Positions 6,826 through 11,010 of a stretch of DNA of 11,010 nt are shown here, in pieces; the stretch's first letter is position 1, and every line of letters starts with the position of its first letter. The stretch is taken from assembly GCA_020852035.1 (NCBI GenBank), contig JADZBR010000004.1, forward strand, positions 1-11,010. Direction: 5' to 3'. This stretch comes from Caulobacteraceae bacterium (lineage in GTDB: Bacteria; Pseudomonadota; Alphaproteobacteria; Caulobacterales; Caulobacteraceae). The notes below the pieces were generated by a model, which was not told where the DNA came from, made no database searches, and worked only from the letters and a program-made list of their open reading frames with translations. The translations under genes and the position numbers were made by a program.

Positions 6826-6925
6826 TGCGTGGTTCGAGACGCGCTGTGCGCTCCTCACCATGACTAAGCTTTCGCTGAGCTCGTCATCCTGAGGGCCCGC
6901 GAAGCGGGTGTCTCGAAGGACGCAC
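6826..6925. repeat. Composite intergenic hairpin repeat, copy 2 (inverted)
   Basis: This is the inverted counterpart of the element at 3046-3154 and fills most of the gap between two converging genes. Its first hairpin has TGGT (6830-6833) pairing with ACCA (6857-6860) around GCGC-TGT-GCGC. Its second has TCCT (6887-6890) pairing with AGGA (6917-6920) around CCCGC-GAA-GCGGG. About 17 bases including an AAGCTTT stretch separate the units. Outer sequences match copy 1 almost exactly, whereas the inner stems are different but still fully paired. It lies between the ends of the oxidoreductase and the PIG-L gene, where it could act as a bidirectional transcript end or mRNA-stabilising structure. 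Confidence 0.85.
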
Positions 6926-6937
6926 CGCCGATCCGTG

Positions 6938-7702
6938 TCACGCTTGGACAATCGGCGTCAGCAACGCTGCGCCCAGCAGGTCCTGCAACAGCGGCGTGGT
7001 CGGATAGGGCTGGTGGCGGTACTGCCGGAAGCCCTCGGCCAGCGGGACACCGAACGCCCGCCCCTGCCGCTCTGCCCAGGACCTCAGCCAGGCCTGGTTG
7101 TCGGGCGTGTCGTGCTGCTTCGACACCCAGGCGACCTGGCTGCGGTGGCGGGCCAGCATGGCGGCCTTGGTCGCGTAGGTCGCGCTCACGTCGGCGCCGA
7201 ACTCCGGCTCCAGCCGCGCGCCGGTGCGGTCGCGCCCGCCGATGGGGTCGCAGAAGTAGAGGTGCGGGATGGTCTCCAGCGGCGCCGCCTCACCGGTGTG
7301 GTAGTTGGGCACGGGGGCGGCGAAACAGGCGTCGCGGACCAGGAGGCTGATCGTCTCGTGGTCGGGATGGTAGTCGGCGGGCGAGGCGGTAAGCACGACA
7401 TCCGGACGCACCTGGCGCAGCAGTTCGGTCACCCGGCGGCGTGAAGGATCGTCGTTGAACACCCCCAGGTCGGGAAAACCCACGCAGCGGTAGTCCGCCC
7501 CGATCAGCGCCGCCGCCTCCGCCGCCTCGGCCTGGCGGATGCGGGCTGTTTCCTCGAGGCCGGATTCGGCCGACCCGCACTCGCCCGCGGTGGCGGTGGC
7601 GATGACGATGCGGTGGCCCCTGGCCGCCAGGCCCGCGAGCATGCCCGCCGCCAGGAACTCGATGTCGTCGGGATGGGCGTGGATCGCCAGCAGGGTCGCC
7701 AT
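6938..7702 (-). CDS. PIG-L (LmbE-like) family deacetylase
   Basis: The 254-residue protein matches the PIG-L/LmbE zinc-dependent N-acetylglucosaminyl deacetylase family, which removes acetyl groups from GlcNAc-containing glycolipids, thiol precursors or antibiotics. The signature AHPDDIE is at residues 9-15 (H10 and D13 as zinc ligands, D12 as catalytic base). The second metal motif DYHPDHE is at 110-116, giving H115 as the third expected ligand. TATAGECGS (36-44) is the usual loop after the first helix. The C-terminal half contains a HRSQV segment near 186 and ends without a membrane segment. The gene starts 17 bases after the methyltransferase stop codon, so the two are probably co-transcribed. 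No strong Shine-Dalgarno sequence precedes the ATG. The natural substrate is unknown; mycothiol and bacillithiol enzymes of this family belong to other phyla. Confidence 0.92.
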   Translation of the reverse strand: MATLLAIHAHPDDIEFLAAGMLAGLAARGHRIVIATATAGECGSAESGLEETARIRQAEAAEAAALIGADYRCVGFPDLGVFNDDPSRRRVTELLRQVRPDVVLTASPADYHPDHETISLLVRDACFAAPVPNYHTGEAAPLETIPHLYFCDPIGGRDRTGARLEPEFGADVSATYATKAAMLARHRSQVAWVSKQHDTPDNQAWLRSWAERQGRAFGVPLAEGFRQYRHQPYPTTPLLQDLLGAALLTPIVQA

Positions 7703-7719
7703 GCCGCAAGCCTAGCGCG

Positions 7720-8340
7720 TCAGGCCGGAACCGCCGAGCCCCACTCGTTCCAGCCGGCGATGCGCGGGGTCTTGGGCAGGTACATGCTCTCGTGCCGGTC
7801 GAGACGGAACCCGGCGGCCTCCAGCGCCCCGCCGATCGGGCGGGTCAGGTGACAGCCGCCGAACAGGCGCTTCCAGACCGGCTCGACGCGGCGCTGCCAT
7901 TTCGCCACGTCCGGATCGGGCGCCAGCCCGTGCTCGCAGAACAGGAACCGGCCACCGGGTTTCAGCACCCTGCGCGCCTCGGCCAGCGCCGACGCCGGCG
8001 TGCAGACCGAGCAGAGGGTGAAGGTGCAGACGATATTGTCGAAGCTGGCGTCCTCGAAGGGCAGGGCTTCTGCCTCGCCCTCGCGCACCTCGACGGCCAG
8101 ACCCTCGGCGCGGGGCGCGGCCTCGGCGATGGCCCGCAGCTCCGCCGAGGGGTCGACGCCGAAGACCCCGCTCACCTTCGCCGGATCGTAGCAGGCCAGG
8201 TTCAACCCGCCGCCGATGCCCAGCTCCAGCACCCGGCCCTCGGCGTGCGGCACGACCTTGGCGCGCTGCTTGAGGATCGGCGGGCTGGCGCAGGCCATGC
8301 ACAGGAGCTTGGGCAGGATGCGCCGTTCGTAGAAACCCAT
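7720..8340 (-). CDS. Class I SAM-dependent methyltransferase, METTL7-like
   Basis: This 206-residue methyltransferase has a Rossmann-type SAM site: VLELGIGGGLNL (residues 37-48), the acidic ribose contact GVDPS (61-65), EALPFEDASFDNIV (91-104) and RRVLKPGGRFLFCEHG (123-138). The later segment with VEPVWKRLFGGCHLTRPI (152-169) resembles, from memory, the DPAW...FDGCNLTR region of METTL7/TMT1 thiol methyltransferases and related UbiE-like enzymes. The substrate is therefore uncertain: a small thiol, a lipid or another lipophilic acceptor. The start at 8340 is chosen over an ATG 30 bases upstream because it has a GGGGAGGG Shine-Dalgarno run 7 bases before it, begins with the family-typical MGFYERRILPKL, and the upstream ATG lies in a hairpin without a ribosome-binding site. 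A short hydrophobic stretch with cysteines (KLLCMACAS, 11-19) precedes the SAM domain. It sits between the EcsC-like and PIG-L genes. Confidence 0.88.
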   Translation of the reverse strand: MGFYERRILPKLLCMACASPPILKQRAKVVPHAEGRVLELGIGGGLNLACYDPAKVSGVFGVDPSAELRAIAEAAPRAEGLAVEVREGEAEALPFEDASFDNIVCTFTLCSVCTPASALAEARRVLKPGGRFLFCEHGLAPDPDVAKWQRRVEPVWKRLFGGCHLTRPIGGALEAAGFRLDRHESMYLPKTPRIAGWNEWGSAVPA

Positions 8341-8361
8341 CGCCGCGCCCTCCCCTGCGCC

Positions 8362-8379
8362 CGCGGCCATCAGGCCGCG
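8362..8379 (-). other. Intercistronic hairpin between the EcsC-like and methyltransferase genes
   Basis: CGCGGCC and GGCCGCG form a perfect 7-bp stem with a four-base loop (TGAT on the minus strand). It lies in the 61-bp gap between two co-directional genes and just upstream of the strong Shine-Dalgarno site of the second. No T-run follows it, so it is more likely an mRNA processing or stability structure than a terminator. Confidence 0.4.
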
Positions 8380-8401
8380 AAAAGCCGCCGGGGCGCAAGC
8401 C

Positions 8402-9148
8402 TCACGGCCGGGCCAGCCAGCGCGTCCGGTAGGCGCCCATCGCCGTTTCGCCGAGCTGGTCGAGCAGCCACCAGTTGGCGGCCGCCCCCACCGGCGCGCC
8501 GATCACCGGGATCAGCTGGGCCAGCTTGGCCAGGTCGATGTAGTCCCGATACTCCTGCTGGAAACGCCGCCAGTCGAAGCCCTCCATCGCCGCATCGTCG
8601 GCCAGGTCCGCGCGCGCGAGGCTCTCAAGGGCCTCCAGCACCTCGGCGCGGTGGCGGGCGCTGGAGAAGGCCAGCTGGAAGATGGTGAGGATGAAGCGCC
8701 GCTCGCCGATGTGCTCGGTCTGATGACCGTAGAGCGCGGCGATGTCGAACAGCAGCTTGATCTTGATGCCCAGCAGGATCGGGAAGTCCGCCGCGGCCAG
8801 CAGGAAGCCGCCGGCGCCGGCCACCCCGCCCTCGATCGCCGCGCCCTTGCGGTAGTCGTCGATCGCGGCCTTCACGCGCGCCTCGCGCTCGGCGAGCGAG
8901 CCGGTCAGCAGCGGCCGGGGGTTGGCGAACTCCGAGCCGGTGAGGATGGCGCGGGTGAGCCCCGACATCGCCGAAGTGACCACCTCGTGCACCTTCTCGG
9001 GGATCACCCTGATGATCCTGTCCTGCACCCCGCGGGTCGCCTTGTCCCAGGCGCTGGGGCCGCGCAGCATCTTGCTGCGCCAGAGGATCAGCTCGGCCTC
9101 GGCTTCGCGTTCGTAGGCGTCGGCCGTCAGGGTCGGGGTCTCGGTCAT
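8402..9148 (-). CDS. EcsC-family protein
   Basis: The 248-residue protein resembles the EcsC family, first named from the third gene of the Bacillus ABC-transporter operon ecsABC; its biochemical role is unclear. The charged N-terminus (AYEREAEAELILWRSKM, residues 11-27) is followed by an amphipathic region with RIIRVIPEKVHEVV (44-57). A Gly/Ala-rich segment ending in DFPILLGIKIKLLFDIAALYG (104-141) follows and could be membrane-associated. KLAQLIPVIGAPVGAAANWW (208-227) is the most family-like motif, followed by a conserved-looking GxxAMxAYR-type end. No signal peptide or enzymatic motif is visible. The start at 9148 lacks a good Shine-Dalgarno sequence. It appears to be the first gene of a cluster with the methyltransferase (61-bp gap) and PIG-L deacetylase, and is divergent from the crotonase gene. 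Confidence 0.85.
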   Translation of the reverse strand: MTETPTLTADAYEREAEAELILWRSKMLRGPSAWDKATRGVQDRIIRVIPEKVHEVVTSAMSGLTRAILTGSEFANPRPLLTGSLAEREARVKAAIDDYRKGAAIEGGVAGAGGFLLAAADFPILLGIKIKLLFDIAALYGHQTEHIGERRFILTIFQLAFSSARHRAEVLEALESLARADLADDAAMEGFDWRRFQQEYRDYIDLAKLAQLIPVIGAPVGAAANWWLLDQLGETAMGAYRTRWLARP

Positions 9149-9211
9149 GCGGCGAAAGGTAGGAAGCCCTCTGGCGCTGCGCGAGAGCTGCGCCTTGACG
9201 CTACGTCGCCG

Positions 9212-9237
9212 TTGTCCCCCTGCCCTCGCCTGCTAGC
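9212..9237 (+). promoter_or_regulatory. Candidate promoter for the crotonase gene
   Basis: TTGTCC (9212-9217) and GCTAGC (9232-9237) are separated by 14 bases. This fits the TTGACGS, 10-14 bases, GCTANAWC arrangement I recall for Caulobacter housekeeping promoters. The ATG lies 21 bases after the -10 box, with GGGAG as ribosome-binding site. The box GCTAGC is itself a palindrome in the 110-bp divergent region. Confidence 0.4.
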
Positions 9238-9258
9238 GTCGCGGCGGGAGAAATTGCC

Positions 9259-10080
9259 ATGACCGACGAGCCGATCCTCAAGACCGACGACCCGGCCCCG
9301 CATGTGCGGCGGATCACCCTGAACCGGCCGGCCAAGCGCAACGCGCTCTCCAATGCGCTGAGGGCGGCGATCTTCGAGGCGCTGGAGGACGGCGACCACG
9401 ATCCCGAGGTGCGGGTGATGATCCTGCGCGGCGCGGGGGTGTGCTTCTCGGCGGGCTACGACCTGGCCGGGGTCGGCGAGCTGCCGTGGCATACGGCCGG
9501 GAACCAGGGCCAGTGGGCGCGGCACGTGGTGGAGGGCTGCTTCCGCGTCTGGGACCTGGCCAAGCCGGTGATCGCCCAGGTGCATGGCTGGTGCCTGGCC
9601 GGCGGCTCGGAACTGGCGACGGCCTGCGACCTCGTCTACGTCGCCGAGGACGCCCAGATCGGCTACCCGGCGGTGCGCACGATGAGCCCGCCGGACAACC
9701 ATTTCCACGTCTGGCTGATGGGCATGCGCGCGGCGATGGAGCAGATGCTGACCGGCGACTCCATCGACGGCCACGAGGCGGTGCGCCTGGGCTTCGCCAA
9801 CCGCGCCTTCCCGGCCGGCGAGCTGGAGGCGGCGGTGCTGGCGATGGCCGAGCGGGTGGCCAAGATCGACCCGGAGCTGGCGCAGCTGAACAAGCGGCTT
9901 GTGCACCGGCAGATGGAGGCGATGGGCATGCGCCAGGGCCTGCGCGCGGGCACGGACCTGCACGCGCTGGGCTGGAGCACCAAGGCGTCGCGCGAATACA
10001 TGGCCAGGATGCGCGAGGGCGTCACCCAGGCGCTCTCGGCGCGGGACGGGACGTTCGGGGACTATCGGACCAAGGGCTGA
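9259..10080 (+). CDS. Enoyl-CoA hydratase/isomerase (crotonase) family protein
   Basis: The 273-residue protein is a crotonase-fold acyl-CoA enzyme. The NRPAKRNAL motif (residues 22-30) is the N-terminal signature. The first oxyanion-hole segment is CFSAGYDLAG (62-71), and the second is HGWCLAGGSELATACDLVYV (109-128). E118 aligns with the first catalytic glutamate of rat mitochondrial hydratase (E144). The second catalytic glutamate (E164) is replaced: where the family has PE, this protein has YPAVR, giving A138. The next segment (MSPPDNHFHVWLMG, 142-155) differs from the usual GTIPGAGG loop. The fold continues through MLTGDSIDGHEAVRLGFANR (163-182). Hydration by the two-glutamate mechanism is thus doubtful; isomerase, hydrolase or another crotonase reaction is possible. 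The GGGAG Shine-Dalgarno sequence 8 bases upstream supports the start. It converges on the homogentisate dioxygenase gene; a shared pathway is not demonstrated. Confidence 0.9.
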   Translation: MTDEPILKTDDPAPHVRRITLNRPAKRNALSNALRAAIFEALEDGDHDPEVRVMILRGAGVCFSAGYDLAGVGELPWHTAGNQGQWARHVVEGCFRVWDLAKPVIAQVHGWCLAGGSELATACDLVYVAEDAQIGYPAVRTMSPPDNHFHVWLMGMRAAMEQMLTGDSIDGHEAVRLGFANRAFPAGELEAAVLAMAERVAKIDPELAQLNKRLVHRQMEAMGMRQGLRAGTDLHALGWSTKASREYMARMREGVTQALSARDGTFGDYRTKG

Positions 10081-10084
10081 AGCC

Positions 10085-10106
10085 CCTCCCTTCCGCCGAC
10101 GGGAGG
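10085..10106 (+). terminator. Possible hairpin after the crotonase gene
   Basis: CCTCCC (10085-10090) pairs with GGGAGG (10101-10106) across a 10-base loop, starting 4 bases after the stop codon. There is no T-run, so its action as a terminator is uncertain. Confidence 0.3.
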
Positions 10107-10139
10107 TAGGGGCGCAGAGCCAGCCACCCGTCCCTCCAC

Positions 10140-10243
10140 CGTCACCCACGGGCTTGTCCCGTGGGCCTATGGACGCGACGGGGTCGTGATCTACCTCCAC
10201 CTGTCGGCGCGCATGGGTCGCCGGAACAAGTCCGGCGATGACG
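10140..10243. repeat. Inverted pair of 31-base hairpin repeats
   Basis: Two 31-base units face each other: 10140-10170 on the plus strand and 10213-10243 on the minus strand. Each reads CGTCA, an 8-base arm, loop CTTGT, the perfectly complementary 8-base arm, then CCTAT or CCCAT. The arms are CCCACGGG/CCCGTGGG in the first and TCGCCGGA/TCCGGCGA in the second. Ends and loop are therefore conserved while the stem sequence changes with pairing kept. They lie between the converging 3' ends of the crotonase and homogentisate dioxygenase genes. Similar CGTCA-type hairpins are, from memory, dispersed in alphaproteobacterial genomes. The remaining bases of this 213-bp gap show nothing else. Confidence 0.8.
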
Positions 10244-10293
10244 ACAGGGAAGGATCGCGGTCTAAAATCGCTGCGCGACACCCATCGCGGCGA

Positions 10294-11010
10294 TCAGACC
10301 TTCGCCTTATCGAAGCCGTCCCAGACAGCGTCGTAATCGCGCTGCAACGCCGGGGTCTTCATCGCGAAAGCGGTGGCGGTGACCGGCCAGCGCGTCTCGA
10401 ACATGAAGGCGAGCGTATGGTCGATCTTGGCGGGCTTCAGGTCCGCCGCCACCGCCTTGTCGTAGCTGGCGCGGTCGGGTCCGTGGGCGCTCATACGGTT
10501 GTGCAGCGAGGCGCCGCCGGGGGCGAAGCCGCCTTCCTTGGCGTCGTACTCGCCATGCACCAGGCCCATGAACTCGCTCATCACATTCCGGTGGAAGTAC
10601 GGTGGGCGGAAGGTGTGCTCGACCACCATCCAGCGGGGCGGGAAGATCACGAAGTCGACGTTGGCGGTGCCGGGCGTCTCGCTGGGCGAGGTGAGGACCG
10701 TGAAGATCGACGGGTCCGGATGGTCGTAACTGACCGTGCCGATCGTGTTGAACCTGGCGAGGTCGTATTTGTAGGGCGCGAGCGTGCCGTGCCAGGCGAC
10801 GACGTCCAGCGGCGAATGGTCCAGCGCCGTGCGCCACAGGCCGCCCATGAACTTCTGCACGACTTCGACGGGACCTTCGACGTCTTCATAGGCCGCGACG
10901 GGCGTCAGGAAATCGCGTGCGTTGGCGAGGCCGTTGGCGCCGATCGGCCCCAGCTCCGGCAGGCGGACGGGGCTGCCGTAATTCTCCGGGACGTAGCCGC
11001 GCGCGGCGCC
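10294..11010 (-). CDS. hmgA: Homogentisate 1,2-dioxygenase, C-terminal part (5' end outside the window)
   Basis: This Fe(II) ring-cleaving dioxygenase converts homogentisate to maleylacetoacetate in tyrosine/phenylalanine catabolism, in the cytoplasm. The visible 238 residues are the C-terminal half of a protein of usually about 430-445. Reading is open to the right edge, so the true start lies beyond it; the GTG at 10860 is an internal valine codon. The iron ligands are present: FHRNVMSEFMGL gives His (10593-10591) and Glu (10575-10573), and the second His is in HGPD (10485-10483). Their spacing of 6 and 36 residues equals human H335, E341 and H371. A histidine in YDHPDPSIF (10722-10720) sits 43 residues earlier, as H292 does. 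AWHGTLAPYKYDL and GGASLHNRMSAHGPD are further family signatures. Other tyrosine-degradation genes may lie beyond the right edge. Confidence 0.97.
   Translation of the reverse strand, partial: GAARGYVPENYGSPVRLPELGPIGANGLANARDFLTPVAAYEDVEGPVEVVQKFMGGLWRTALDHSPLDVVAWHGTLAPYKYDLARFNTIGTVSYDHPDPSIFTVLTSPSETPGTANVDFVIFPPRWMVVEHTFRPPYFHRNVMSEFMGLVHGEYDAKEGGFAPGGASLHNRMSAHGPDRASYDKAVAADLKPAKIDHTLAFMFETRWPVTATAFAMKTPALQRDYDAVWDGFDKAKV

Noticed and set aside
9145..10281. A 378-codon minus-strand frame opposite the crotonase
   Set aside because: His/Arg/Pro-rich translation antisense to a conserved crotonase and running through the intergenic repeat; no recognisable domain.

Overview
The window is a chromosomal stretch of a very GC-rich alphaproteobacterium. 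The valS, popZ and tolC-family neighbourhood points to Caulobacterales (a Caulobacter or Phenylobacterium relative): popZ encodes the polar organising protein of these bacteria, and from memory the same popZ/TolC adjacency exists in Caulobacter crescentus. Codon use fits a GC-rich host throughout. I see no mobile element, CRISPR array or prophage.

Left block (1-5369, minus strand). Read 5' to 3' this runs: a small isoaspartyl-methyltransferase-like gene with an eroded SAM site (5369-4806), a TolC-family outer-membrane channel (4682-3159), popZ (2953-2372) and the start of valS (2278 to the left edge, 3' end missing). It combines cell-envelope, cell-pole and translation functions and looks like vertically inherited core genome.

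Centre (5370-6937). A compact divergent promoter region separates the minus-strand block from a complete tRNA-Cys(GCA) gene on the plus strand. A plus-strand Gfo/Idh/MocA oxidoreductase follows. It converges on a minus-strand cluster, with a roughly 100-bp repeat element in the gap.

Right block (6938-11010). The minus-strand cluster reads EcsC-family protein, METTL7-like SAM methyltransferase, PIG-L deacetylase, with gaps of 61 and 17 bp; it is probably one transcript. Divergent from it is a plus-strand crotonase (enoyl-CoA hydratase/isomerase family). This converges on the C-terminal half of homogentisate 1,2-dioxygenase (tyrosine catabolism), cut by the right edge.

Intergenic DNA is short (no gene-free stretch over 300 bp) but structured. 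Two inverted copies of a composite hairpin repeat lie at 3046-3154 and 6826-6925, and a second hairpin repeat family lies at 10140-10243. All three sit behind gene 3' ends, and their stems differ in sequence while staying base-paired. I found no convincing new multi-gene system. The points most worth checking are the covarying repeats, a calcium-site-like insertion in the TolC protein, the degenerate methyltransferase before tolC and the crotonase lacking one catalytic glutamate.
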